From Cellulophaga sp. HaHaR_3_176 (lineage in GTDB: Bacteria > Bacteroidota > Bacteroidia > Flavobacteriales > Flavobacteriaceae): a stretch of 64,000 nt of DNA. How positions within the stretch are numbered: position 1 is the stretch's first letter; each line of letters opens with the position of its first letter. The notes under the pieces are model-generated. The model searched no databases, was not told where the DNA came from, and worked only from the letters and a program-made list of their open reading frames with translations. The DNA lies in contig NZ_CP058990.1 of assembly GCF_019021925.1 (NCBI RefSeq), positions 2,196,001 through 2,260,000 of the forward strand, read 5' to 3'. The position numbers were made by a program, and so were the translations under genes. Shown piece after piece: positions 28,126 to 35,710 of the stretch.

Positions 28126-29196
28126 ATGGAAAGTAGCACTAAAAGCCAAATTACGGTAGAAAAGAGTAAGACTTCAAAAATTGATCAAGTAGATTTTGAT
28201 AATTTAGCATTCGGGAGTGTCTTCTCTGACCACATGTTAGTTTGTGATTACAAAAATGGAGCTTGGGAAACACCTAAAGTTGTTCCTTACGGCCCATTAA
28301 CTCTTGACCCATCATCTAAAATATTTCATTACGGACAATCTATTTTCGAAGGAATGAAAGCTTATAAAGATACAGAGGAAAAAGTCTGGCTTTTTAGACC
28401 TTTAGACAACCATAAAAGGTTAAACATTTCTGCTAAAAGAATGGCTATTCCTGAAATTCCTGAAAACTTTTTCATGGAAGGTCTTAAAACACTTTTAAAA
28501 GTTGACGAAAATTGGATTCCTACTAAAGATGGTAGCTCTTTATATATAAGACCATTTATATTTGCTTCTGGCCAAGGTTTTCATGCTTCGCCTGCAAATG
28601 AATATAAATTTATGATTTGCCTTGCTCCATCTGGATCTTATTTTTCTGGAAAAGTAAAGGTATTAATCGAAGAAACATATTCTCGCTCTGCAAATGGCGG
28701 TGTAGGTTTTGCTAAAGCTGGAGGCAACTACGCAGGTCAGTTTTACCCTACACAACTTGCTGTTGAAAAAGGGTATAACCAAGTTATTTGGACAGACGAC
28801 AACACGCATGAATATATTGAAGAAGCTGGCGCAATGAATATTTTTGTTCGTATTAATGATACCTTAATCACTGGACCTACTAGTGATAGAATTTTAGATG
28901 GTATCACAAGAAAAAGTATTATTCAAATTGCAGAAGACGAAAACATTAAAGTTGAAGTTAGAAAAATAACAGTTAAAGAAGTTGTTGAAGCTGCTAAAAA
29001 CGGAAGCCTAAAGGAAATGTTCGGAGCAGGTACTGCTGCTGTAATATCTCCTATCTCTACTTTTGGTCATAAAAACACAGACTACGATTTACCTGAATTA
29101 ACAGATAAAAGTTACTCTTCTACTTTAAAGAAAAGAATAACAGATATTCAATACAATAGAGCTGAAGATAAATTCGGATGGCGCCATGAAGCGTAA
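28126..29196 (+). CDS. ilvE: Branched-chain amino acid aminotransferase
   Basis: 356 residues, fold type IV PLP enzyme of the longer (type II) BCAT class. PLP lysine in VGFAKAGGNYAG, phosphate-binding and substrate segments in YIEEAGAMNIF and MFGAGTAAVISPI. Interconverts Leu, Ile, Val and their 2-oxo acids, with glutamate as partner. Monocistronic with a strong terminator. The rest of the ilv/leu pathway is not in the window. Confidence 0.96.
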   Translation: MESSTKSQITVEKSKTSKIDQVDFDNLAFGSVFSDHMLVCDYKNGAWETPKVVPYGPLTLDPSSKIFHYGQSIFEGMKAYKDTEEKVWLFRPLDNHKRLNISAKRMAIPEIPENFFMEGLKTLLKVDENWIPTKDGSSLYIRPFIFASGQGFHASPANEYKFMICLAPSGSYFSGKVKVLIEETYSRSANGGVGFAKAGGNYAGQFYPTQLAVEKGYNQVIWTDDNTHEYIEEAGAMNIFVRINDTLITGPTSDRILDGITRKSIIQIAEDENIKVEVRKITVKEVVEAAKNGSLKEMFGAGTAAVISPISTFGHKNTDYDLPELTDKSYSSTLKKRITDIQYNRAEDKFGWRHEA

Positions 29197-29201
29197 GTAA
29201 A

Positions 29202-29234
29202 AAAGAAAAACCGCCAATTGGCGGTTTTTCTTTT
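29202..29234. terminator. Bidirectional terminator after ilvE
   Basis: Perfect palindrome AAAAACCGCC AATT GGCGGTTTTT, extended by AAAG/CTTT; also ends the convergent MazG-like gene (stop at 29233). Confidence 0.9.
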
Positions 29235-29616
29235 ATTTTAAAATATCTTTAATATTAGGCTTAAAGTAATTTGGACCTTTTAACACCTTACCATCTTCTC
29301 TATATATAGGCTTACCATCCTTACCCAACTTACTCATATTACTACGCTGAATTTCATTAAAAACTTCTTCTATTTTATGCTCCATACCATGCTCCAAGAT
29401 GGTACCACATAATATATACAACATATCACCTAAGGCATCTGCAACCTCAACTAAATCGTTGTTTTCAGCAGCTTCTAAATACTCTTTATTTTCTTCATCC
29501 ATTAAATTAAAACGAAGCATATTTTTATCTTTACCTAAGGTTGCTTTCATTTTATCAGAAAGTCCTATCCCGAATGTTTCATGAAAAAGTGCTACAGCGT
29601 CAAGTTTATTTTTCAT
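29233..29616 (-). CDS. MazG-like nucleotide pyrophosphohydrolase
   Basis: 127 residues of the all-alpha NTP pyrophosphatase (MazG/PRA-PH) superfamily: EENKEYLEAA and EVADALGDMLYILCGT carry the acidic magnesium-binding ExxE...ExxD pattern. Expected to hydrolyse (d)NTPs to monophosphate and pyrophosphate, as house-cleaning enzymes do; exact substrate unknown. The tail SKLGKDGKPIYREDGKV is shared by this subfamily. Confidence 0.88.
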   Translation of the reverse strand: MKNKLDAVALFHETFGIGLSDKMKATLGKDKNMLRFNLMDEENKEYLEAAENNDLVEVADALGDMLYILCGTILEHGMEHKIEEVFNEIQRSNMSKLGKDGKPIYREDGKVLKGPNYFKPNIKDILK

Positions 29617-29632
29617 CTATATATTATTAGGT

Positions 29633-29640
29633 TATTTTTG
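29633..29640 (+). promoter_or_regulatory. -7 promoter box
   Basis: TATTTTTG, 16 bases before the ATG at 29657. Confidence 0.5.
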
Positions 29641-29656
29641 CATAAAAATATAAAAT

Positions 29657-29845
29657 ATGTTCAGTACAGGACAATTAATATTCGCTGCTATTTTTTTCGT
29701 TGCTTTTAGCATAATTATCTTCTTTACTTATAAAAAAGACAAAAACCTACATCTTAAAAACTACAAAGGTGTTAAATGGATTGGTATATTCTTTGCTATT
29801 TTCATAATCACACTATTTTTAATTAAGTATTTACTCAATAATTAA
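29657..29845 (+). CDS. Small two-helix membrane protein
   Basis: 62 residues: helix 1 about 6-24, a charged loop YKKDKNLHLKNYKGVK, helix 2 about 41-58. The loop is strongly positive, so both ends should be outside the cytoplasm and the loop inside. Looks like a conserved flavobacterial hypothetical protein; function unknown. Own -7 box, spaced 105 bases from the next small gene. Confidence 0.75.
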   Translation: MFSTGQLIFAAIFFVAFSIIIFFTYKKDKNLHLKNYKGVKWIGIFFAIFIITLFLIKYLLNN

Positions 29846-29915
29846 CATTTTACTTACGTTCACCACAAAAATCAAACACTTCACAACAATTTTAACTTTT
29901 TTGTAAGAAAACACG

Positions 29916-29923
29916 TATTTTTG
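29916..29923 (+). promoter_or_regulatory. -7 promoter box for the small membrane gene and crcB
   Basis: TATTTTTG, 27 bases before the ATG at 29951. A TTG at 29901-29903 is at 12 bases, shorter than usual. Confidence 0.45.
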
Positions 29924-29950
29924 CGTTGTATTACTTAAAACAACAGTTAT

Positions 29951-30121
29951 ATGGTAACTTTCTTTAGTATTTTATTTATTTTAATAGGAATAAATGCAGC
30001 TCTTTTATTGTTTAGCGTTAACAGAAGTAGTAAAAAACAACAACGTACTATCACTAATATGTACAGTACACCTACTTATCCGTTAAATAGTATTGAACCA
30101 AAGTATCAAAAAGCAGTTTAG
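29951..30121 (+). CDS. Small single-helix membrane protein (56 residues), paralogue of the one at 15032
   Basis: Starts MVTFFSIL, a hydrophobic helix to about residue 22, then SVNRSSKKQQR and a polar tail containing NMYSTPTYPLN. The MxTFFSIL start, helix length and SVNRxSxK motif match the 30-residue protein at 15032-15124; here a 26-residue C-terminal tail is added. crcB begins 17 bases after its stop, with no promoter box between, so the two are probably one transcript. Too short to be picked up by usual ORF cut-offs. Function unknown. Confidence 0.65.
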   Translation: MVTFFSILFILIGINAALLLFSVNRSSKKQQRTITNMYSTPTYPLNSIEPKYQKAV

Positions 30122-30138
30122 TTTTATACTTTTAGGGT

Positions 30139-30510
30139 ATGAAACAAATTGCGCTCATATTTATAGGTGGAGGTTTTGGATCTGTTTTACGTTTTTTAAT
30201 CAGCAAAACATTTAACAATACAATATCTAATTTTTATTTAGGAACTTTCTTTGTAAATTCAATCGGGTGTCTACTAATCGGTTTCCTTCTTGGCCTTTCT
30301 CTTAAAAACAACTTTTTAAATCAAAACCAAACTTTATTATTAGTCACTGGTTTTTGCGGAGGCTTTACTACATTTTCAACTTTTGCTTTCGAAAACTACT
30401 CTTTCTTAAAAACAGAAGACATTTTTTACTTTTCAATATATACTATTTCAAGTATAGTAATAGGTATTGCTGCAGTATCTTTTGGTGTCTGGATTACTAA
30501 ATTTATTTAA
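30139..30510 (+). CDS. crcB: Fluoride ion exporter CrcB/Fluc
   Basis: 123 residues, four membrane helices; family motifs GGGFGSVLRF at the start, FVNSIGCLLIGF (pore Asn) and GFCGGFTTFSTFAFE (the conserved TTFSTF track with the central Na+ site region). Works as a dual-topology dimer that lets fluoride out of the cell. I see no fluoride riboswitch upstream; the upstream partner is a small membrane protein gene. Confidence 0.95.
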   Translation: MKQIALIFIGGGFGSVLRFLISKTFNNTISNFYLGTFFVNSIGCLLIGFLLGLSLKNNFLNQNQTLLLVTGFCGGFTTFSTFAFENYSFLKTEDIFYFSIYTISSIVIGIAAVSFGVWITKFI

Positions 30511-30866
30511 CTAGTAAAAAAAATTAGCTCGTATTTATATCGCTAAGCAAATCATTTATTAAAAATAATTACTTCCACAAAGTACTTCTAGTAATAACAT
30601 TCCTTAATTACAACCTCATTATATATTATACAATATATAGTAATACTATTACTTAATTTTTTTAAACTCAATTACAATTCCCCTCTTTGTTATAAATAAC
30701 ACAGAGCACTACCCTTTTTTTAAATTTTAAAGTATTAACACCATTTATTGTTAGTTTTTAAACAATTCTTAAAAAAACTACTAAGAAAATTGAATTAAGC
30801 CACTTTTTGAAGCAAAAACACAAGTGAATTCAAATAAATAAATATTTAAATTGAATTATTTTGATC
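30511..30866. other. AT-rich intergenic region between crcB and glnK1
   Basis: No ORF of note. An AT-only hairpin TATATATT / AATATATA at 30620-30639 and scattered T-runs are present, but no clear terminator for crcB. The functional part of this gap is the operator/promoter block that follows. Confidence 0.5.
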
Positions 30867-30942
30867 ATACCCATAAAATTTGAGGGTATAAATTATTATA
30901 TATGTAAAAATAAAACTGATACCCATCAAATTTAAGGGGTGT
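30867..30942 (+). promoter_or_regulatory. Two tandem dyad operators before glnK1
   Basis: Element 1 at 30867-30889 is a perfect dyad ATACCC-N11-GGGTAT. Element 2 at 30919-30942 repeats it imperfectly: ATACCC-N11-GGGGTGT, with nearly the same centre (ATAAAATTTGA versus ATCAAATTTAA). They start 52 bases apart, about five helical turns, and element 2 covers the -33 region. Probable binding sites of a nitrogen-responsive regulator, by inference from position. Confidence 0.6.
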
Positions 30943-30956
30943 TAAAGTTTTTAACA

Positions 30957-30964
30957 TACATTTG
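30957..30964 (+). promoter_or_regulatory. -7 promoter box of glnK1
   Basis: TACATTTG, 24 bases before the ATG. There is no TTG at -33; instead operator element 2 occupies that place, as in activator-dependent promoters. Confidence 0.6.
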
Positions 30965-30987
30965 CCTCAACAACAAACAATTCAATT

Positions 30988-31326
30988 ATGAAAAAAATCG
31001 AGGCAATTATTCGAAAATCAAAATTTGATGAAGTAAAGAAAGCACTCCATCAAATTGAAGTAAACTTTTTTAGTTACTGGGACGTAACAGGAGTTGGAAA
31101 CGAAAAGCAAGGACATGTTTATCGCGGAATTTCATATAGTACTTCAGATATTCAAAGACGTTATTTGACAATTGTAGTTTCTGATGAGTTTTTAGAAAAA
31201 ACACTTAATACAATTTTAGAAACAGCTAGCACAGGAAATGTGGGCGACGGAAAAATATTTGTTTCAGATGTAAATGAAGCATATAGAATAAGAACCAAAG
31301 AAAATGGTCAAGCCGGAATTAACTAA
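30988..31326 (+). CDS. glnK: PII nitrogen regulatory protein GlnK (copy 1)
   Basis: 112 residues. PII proteins sense 2-oxoglutarate and ATP/ADP and block the ammonium channel AmtB when nitrogen is ample. The T-loop HVYRGISYSTSDIQRRYL keeps a tyrosine (residue 50) at the place of the uridylylated Tyr51 of E. coli; B-loop region TGNVGDGKIFV and the C-loop RIRTKENGQAGI are present. Followed at 29 bases by amt1. It is 104/112 identical to copy 2 at 34028 by my count. Confidence 0.95.
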   Translation: MKKIEAIIRKSKFDEVKKALHQIEVNFFSYWDVTGVGNEKQGHVYRGISYSTSDIQRRYLTIVVSDEFLEKTLNTILETASTGNVGDGKIFVSDVNEAYRIRTKENGQAGIN

Positions 31327-31355
31327 AAATATTAAGACTTTTAAAAACTATCATT

Positions 31356-32633
31356 ATGACAGAAGTACAACAAGAAGCATTAGATAAAGCTGTTGAAACA
31401 ATCAACGGTGACATGGGTGCATTATGGATTATAATTGCTGCTATTTTAGTGTTTTTCATGCAAGCAGGATTTACATTAGTAGAAATAGGTTTTACACGCA
31501 GTAAAAATGCTGGTAACATTATTATGAAAAACATTATGGACCTTTGTATTGGTTCTATTATGTTTTGGGCTGTAGGTTACGGTATTATGTACGGTAGCGA
31601 TGCTATATTAGGTGGCTTTTTTAGATCTAGCCCAACAGAACAAGGATATTTCTTTTTTACAGCAACAGATTGGTACAACTTATTTTTCCAAACTGTATTC
31701 TGTGCTACTGCCGCAACTATAGTATCTGGTGCAATAGCCGAAAGAACAAAATTTTCAACATATTTAATATTCTCTGCAATTTTAACTACTATCATTTACC
31801 CAATTTCAGGTAGCTGGTACTGGCCATTTGATGATGATGCTTGGTTAAATGTTGCTGGTTTTGTTGATTTTGCAGGTTCTTCTGTAGTACATGCTGTAGG
31901 TGGTTCTGCCGCTTTAGTTGCAGCTATATTAGTTGGTCCTCGTATCGGTAAATATAAAGATGGAAAAGCAAATGCAATACCAGGTCACAATATGACATAC
32001 GGTGCATTAGGTGTATTAATACTTTGGTTAGGCTGGTTTGGTTTTAACGGAGGTTCTCAATTAGCTTGGGGTGGTGATAATACAGTTGCCGTAGGTAGTG
32101 TAATTATAAACACAAACCTTGCTGCTGCTATCGGAGCAATTGCTGCATTAGTTTTAACTTGGATTAGATACGGAAAACCAGATATTTCAATGACATTAAA
32201 TGGTGCTTTAGCTGGTTTAGTTGGTATTACTGCTGGTTGTGGTGCTGTAAATGCATGGGGAGCTTTAGCTATCGGATTAATCTGTGGTACATTAGTTGTC
32301 TTCTCAATTGAATTTATCGACAAAAAATTAAAAATTGATGATCCAGTAGGTGCAATATCTGTACACGGTGTATGTGGTTTTATAGGTACTGTATTGGTAG
32401 GTGTTTTTGCTTTAGACGGAGGTTTAGCTTTCGGAGGTGGCATTGACTTAATAATAGTACAAACTTACGGTTCATTAGCATACATATTATGGGCTGCTTT
32501 TGCTTCATTCATCGTATTATTTATCTTAAAGAAAACTATTGGATTAAGAGTTACTAAAGACGAAGAAATGGATGGTTTAGATATTCATGAGCATGACTCT
32601 AGTGCATACCCTGAGTTTACAATAAACGATTAA
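31356..32633 (+). CDS. amt: Ammonium transporter (copy 1)
   Basis: 425 residues, eleven membrane helices, no signal peptide. Amt/Mep/Rh channel that takes in ammonium. Twin pore histidines lie in FAGSSVVHAVGG and VGAISVHGVCG; FCATAATIVSGAIAER holds the periplasmic Phe gate region; the cytoplasmic tail EEMDGLDIHEH is the conserved region that contacts GlnK. Works with GlnK1 encoded just upstream. More distant from amt2 than the two glnK copies are from each other. Confidence 0.95.
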   Translation: MTEVQQEALDKAVETINGDMGALWIIIAAILVFFMQAGFTLVEIGFTRSKNAGNIIMKNIMDLCIGSIMFWAVGYGIMYGSDAILGGFFRSSPTEQGYFFFTATDWYNLFFQTVFCATAATIVSGAIAERTKFSTYLIFSAILTTIIYPISGSWYWPFDDDAWLNVAGFVDFAGSSVVHAVGGSAALVAAILVGPRIGKYKDGKANAIPGHNMTYGALGVLILWLGWFGFNGGSQLAWGGDNTVAVGSVIINTNLAAAIGAIAALVLTWIRYGKPDISMTLNGALAGLVGITAGCGAVNAWGALAIGLICGTLVVFSIEFIDKKLKIDDPVGAISVHGVCGFIGTVLVGVFALDGGLAFGGGIDLIIVQTYGSLAYILWAAFASFIVLFILKKTIGLRVTKDEEMDGLDIHEHDSSAYPEFTIND

Positions 32634-32652
32634 GAAATTTATTAAACATAAA

Positions 32653-32678
32653 ACGGAGTGTTTTACAAAACGCTCCGT
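32653..32678 (+). terminator. Hairpin between amt1 and the porin gene
   Basis: ACGGAGTGTTTT / AAAACGCTCCGT-type stem with one T-G pair, no T-run after it. May be a partial terminator or a processing/stability hairpin that sets relative levels of amt1 and porin. Confidence 0.45.
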
Positions 32679-32743
32679 CTATCAATCAATTAAATAACAT
32701 TTTCAACATCCTTATATAAAAAGGACTTATTAAATTATTAATT

Positions 32744-33781
32744 ATGAAGACGATTAAAAAAACAAACTACGTAAAGAATATCTTTTTAGCAGCATCATTG
32801 TTTGTAGGCGCTACATTAGTAGCTCAAGAAGAAGCTGAAGAAAAAAAACCACTTAGTATTAGTGGTACTGTTGATGCTTACTATAGAACAAATTTAAGTT
32901 CAACTGATGTTGGATCACAAGCTCCAGGTAGTTCGTTTGCAAACGAATCTGGTTTTGCTTTAGGTATGGCAAATGTTATTGCATCTTACGAAGGTGAAAA
33001 AACTGGTGCTGTTGCTGATTTAGCATTCGGACCAAGAGCTTTAGATGCTGTAGGTGGTGATCAAGGAGTATTCGTTAACCAATTATATGCTTACTGGAAT
33101 GTTAGCGAAGGAACGACTTTAACACTTGGTCGTTTTAATACATATTTAGGGTACGAGGTTATTTCACCTGCTGCTAACTTTAACTACAGTACTTCTTACT
33201 TATTTTCTAGTGGTCCATTCTCACATGTTGGTTTAAAAGCTGATTTTGCTTTATCTGATGATTTTAGCTTAATGTTAGCTGTTATGAATGTTACTGATGA
33301 AAACTTTAACGGTACTAGTACTAATTCTATTCCTGGAGCATATTCTTTAGGAGCTCAGTTAGGATATTCTGGTCAATTTTTAAACTTCTACTATGATGGT
33401 AAAGCTAAATTAGGCTTCGAAGTAGATTATACTGGTGGATTTGATCTTTCTGAAGATTTCTTCTTAGGTATTAACGCTGCTTATGCTGATAATGATGGTG
33501 CTGGATTTGCAGGAGCTGCATTATACCCACAATTAGCTACTTCTGAAAGCTTTACTATTGGGTTAAGAGGTGAATATTTTTCAACTTTTGATGGTGTAGA
33601 TGGTACTGATGACCCTAGTGTTTTTGCTGCGACATTAACAGGTAGCTACACTATTGAAAATTTAACTATAAAGCCTGAATTACGTTTAGATAGTAATTCT
33701 GAAGAAATATATTTTAATAATGATTTAGAAGGAACTAAAAGTTTATCATCTTTCTTAATTGCTGCTATATACTCTTTCTAA
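32744..33781 (+). CDS. Outer membrane beta-barrel porin (BBP2/OmpL-like)
   Basis: 345 residues: signal peptide (about 1-29, ATLVAQEEAEE), then an N-terminal LSISGTVDAYYRTNL strand typical of the putative beta-barrel porin-2 family, alternating aromatic strands and a final strand ending AAIYSF with terminal Phe. Sits between the two glnK-amt modules, so a role in letting ammonium or small nitrogen compounds through the outer membrane is a fair inference, not shown. Distance of 110 bases from amt1. Confidence 0.85.
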   Translation: MKTIKKTNYVKNIFLAASLFVGATLVAQEEAEEKKPLSISGTVDAYYRTNLSSTDVGSQAPGSSFANESGFALGMANVIASYEGEKTGAVADLAFGPRALDAVGGDQGVFVNQLYAYWNVSEGTTLTLGRFNTYLGYEVISPAANFNYSTSYLFSSGPFSHVGLKADFALSDDFSLMLAVMNVTDENFNGTSTNSIPGAYSLGAQLGYSGQFLNFYYDGKAKLGFEVDYTGGFDLSEDFFLGINAAYADNDGAGFAGAALYPQLATSESFTIGLRGEYFSTFDGVDGTDDPSVFAATLTGSYTIENLTIKPELRLDSNSEEIYFNNDLEGTKSLSSFLIAAIYSF

Positions 33782-33806
33782 TAAAATTTTTGTTTAGTGT
33801 TTATAT

Positions 33807-33840
33807 AAGGAGGCTGTTCTTAAGGAACAGCCTCCTTTGT
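33807..33840 (+). terminator. Terminator after the porin gene
   Basis: 13-bp stem AAGGAGGCTGTTC / GAACAGCCTCCTT, 5-base loop, followed by TGTTTGT. Confidence 0.8.
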
Positions 33841-33929
33841 TTGTATACTCAAATCTCACAAATTATTTATTACACGTAAATTTCATAACAACTCAACTAA
33901 TAAAATTTGAATTTTAAATAACTCATTTT

Positions 33930-34018
33930 CAGATAATTAAACACAAGTCCTTTTATAGACTTATAATATTGAAAAAGAGTTAATATTATTTTTGTTCTAT
34001 TTTTACAGATAATTAAAC
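33930..34018 (+). repeat. Direct repeat pair around the glnK2 promoter
   Basis: CAGATAATTAAAC occurs at 33930-33942 and again at 34006-34018, 76 bases apart, on each side of the -7 box. Possibly a regulator site or chance in AT-rich DNA. Confidence 0.4.
33987..33994 (+). promoter_or_regulatory. -7 promoter box of glnK2
   Basis: TATTTTTG with a TTG at 33969-33971 (15-base spacing, a little short). The ATACCC dyads found at glnK1 are absent here. Confidence 0.5.
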
Positions 34019-34027
34019 CAATCTATT

Positions 34028-34366
34028 ATGAAAAAAATCGAGGCAATCATCAGAAAGTCTAAATTTGATGAAGTGAAAAAAGCGCTTCATAAAATTGATG
34101 TTAACTTCTTTAGTTACTGGGATGTAACTGGTGTTGGAAACGAAAAACAAGGACATGTATATCGTGGAATAACATACAGTACTTCTGACATTCAAAGAAG
34201 ATACTTAACAATTGTAGTTTCTGATGAGTTTTTAGAAAAAACAATAAATACGATATTAGAAGCCGCTAGTACTGGTAATGTAGGTGATGGAAAAATATTT
34301 GTTTCAGAAGTTATTGAAGCTTATAGAATAAGAACCAAAGAAAGCGGACAAGCTGGAATAAACTAA
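34028..34366 (+). CDS. glnK: PII nitrogen regulatory protein GlnK (copy 2)
   Basis: 112 residues, differing from copy 1 at eight positions (for example HQIEV to HKIDV, ISY to ITY in the T-loop, SDVNEA to SEVIEA). T-loop tyrosine 50, GDGKIFV and the C-terminal region are kept, so it should be a working PII protein. The two genes differ at many silent sites, so the pair is not a recent copy but is held by selection. amt2 starts 10 bases after its stop. Confidence 0.95.
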   Translation: MKKIEAIIRKSKFDEVKKALHKIDVNFFSYWDVTGVGNEKQGHVYRGITYSTSDIQRRYLTIVVSDEFLEKTINTILEAASTGNVGDGKIFVSEVIEAYRIRTKESGQAGIN

Positions 34367-34376
34367 GAATTAAATT

Positions 34377-35654
34377 ATGACTGACGGATTATTTACAGCG
34401 AATAACATATGGATGATGATATGTACAGCTCTTGTATTTTTCATGCATTTAGGATTTTCTTTTTTAGAAATTGGACTTACTAGACAAAAAAATACAATTA
34501 ACATATTATTCAAAAACCTTTTTATTATTTGTGTTGGACTTTTACTTTATTACATAGCTGGGTTTAACCTAATGTACCCAGGCGAAGGCTTTAATGGCTA
34601 TTTAGGTTTTGGAGGTTTTGGACTTACTCCTCCTGAAAATGGAATGACTGCTGAATATGCAGCGTCAGGTGGATATACCTATTGGACAGATTTTCTTTTT
34701 CAAGGTATGTTTGCCGCAACAGCTGCAACAATAGTTTCTGGAGCAGTTGCTGAACGTGTTAAAATTGGTGGTTTCATGATTTTTACAGTAATATACCTTG
34801 CTTTAGTTTACCCAATTGTAGGTTCATGGCAATGGGGTGGCGGTTTTCTATCTACCCTAGGTGATACTGTTAATGAAGCAGGCGAAGTTATTGAAAAAGC
34901 AGGTTTTCACGATTTTGCTGGCTCTACTTTAGTCCACTCTGTTGGTGGCTGGGCTGCTTTGATTGCCGTAATTTTACTAGGGCCTAGAGTTGGTAAGTTT
35001 GATGAAGATGGAGGATCGCAAGCTATACCTGGACATAATATTCCAATTGCAACTGCAGGTGTATTAATACTTTGGTTAGGTTGGTTTGGCTTTAATGGAG
35101 GTTCAGTGTTATCTGCTGATCCAGCAGGAACCTCACTTGTTTTAGTGACTACATCATTAGCTGCTGCTGCTGGCGGAATTTCTGCTTTTATTTTTTCATT
35201 TGCTCTTTATAAAAACCTTGATTTAACAATGTTTTTAAATGGCATACTAGGCGGCCTTGTTGGTATAACTGCTGGAGCAGATTTAATGTCTCCGAATGAA
35301 GCAATAGTAATTGGTTTAATCGCAGGTATTATAATTGTTTGTGCCGTTGCTTTTATTGACAAAATAAAATTAGATGATCCTGTAGGTGCTATAGCCGTTC
35401 ACCTTATCTGTGGTATATGGGGCACATTAGCTGTTGGCTTTTTTGGAGCAAAAGCAGGCGGAGCTCAAATAATGTATCAATTAGCAGGTATATTTATAAT
35501 AGGTGGTTTTTGCTGTCTGACTTCTTTTATTATTTTATTTATTCTTAAGAAAACTGTAGGTATTAGAGTATCGAAAGAAGAAGAAATGGAAGGTTTAGAC
35601 CTTCATGAACATGGAATGGATGCATACCCTGATTTTAGAATGAATCAGCATTAA
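34377..35654 (+). CDS. amt: Ammonium transporter (copy 2)
   Basis: 425 residues; pore histidines in FAGSTLVHSVGG and VGAIAVHLICG, gate region FAATAATIVSGAVAER, GlnK-contact tail EEEMEGLDLHEHGMDAYP. The sequence differs a lot from amt1 in helices 1-3 (LEIGLTRQKNTINI, a tryptophan-rich external loop with YPGEGFNG), so it may differ in affinity or in which GlnK it meets. Tight spacing with glnK2 argues for one unit. Confidence 0.95.
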   Translation: MTDGLFTANNIWMMICTALVFFMHLGFSFLEIGLTRQKNTINILFKNLFIICVGLLLYYIAGFNLMYPGEGFNGYLGFGGFGLTPPENGMTAEYAASGGYTYWTDFLFQGMFAATAATIVSGAVAERVKIGGFMIFTVIYLALVYPIVGSWQWGGGFLSTLGDTVNEAGEVIEKAGFHDFAGSTLVHSVGGWAALIAVILLGPRVGKFDEDGGSQAIPGHNIPIATAGVLILWLGWFGFNGGSVLSADPAGTSLVLVTTSLAAAAGGISAFIFSFALYKNLDLTMFLNGILGGLVGITAGADLMSPNEAIVIGLIAGIIIVCAVAFIDKIKLDDPVGAIAVHLICGIWGTLAVGFFGAKAGGAQIMYQLAGIFIIGGFCCLTSFIILFILKKTVGIRVSKEEEMEGLDLHEHGMDAYPDFRMNQH

Positions 35655-35678
35655 TGATATAATATTGAATAGTACACA

Positions 35679-35709
35679 AAAAGGTCTGACTAAAATCAGG
35701 CCTTTTTTT
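35679..35709. terminator. Bidirectional terminator after amt2
   Basis: AAAAGGTCTGA / TCAGGCCTTTT stem (one T-G pair) with 6-base loop and T-run; also serves the convergent DUF1684 gene. Confidence 0.85.
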
Positions 35710-35710
35710 A

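Noticed and set aside
29846-30138. Fluoride riboswitch upstream of crcB
   Set aside because: No GGxGATGGxxTxCxCC-like core is seen; the space holds a small coding gene instead.
30620-30639. AT-only hairpin as crcB terminator
   Set aside because: TATATATT/AATATATA has no GC pairs and no following T-run.
32057-32443. Minus-strand proline/alanine-rich ORF of 128 codons
   Set aside because: Shadow of the amt1 coding sequence; composition is that of a complementary-strand reading.
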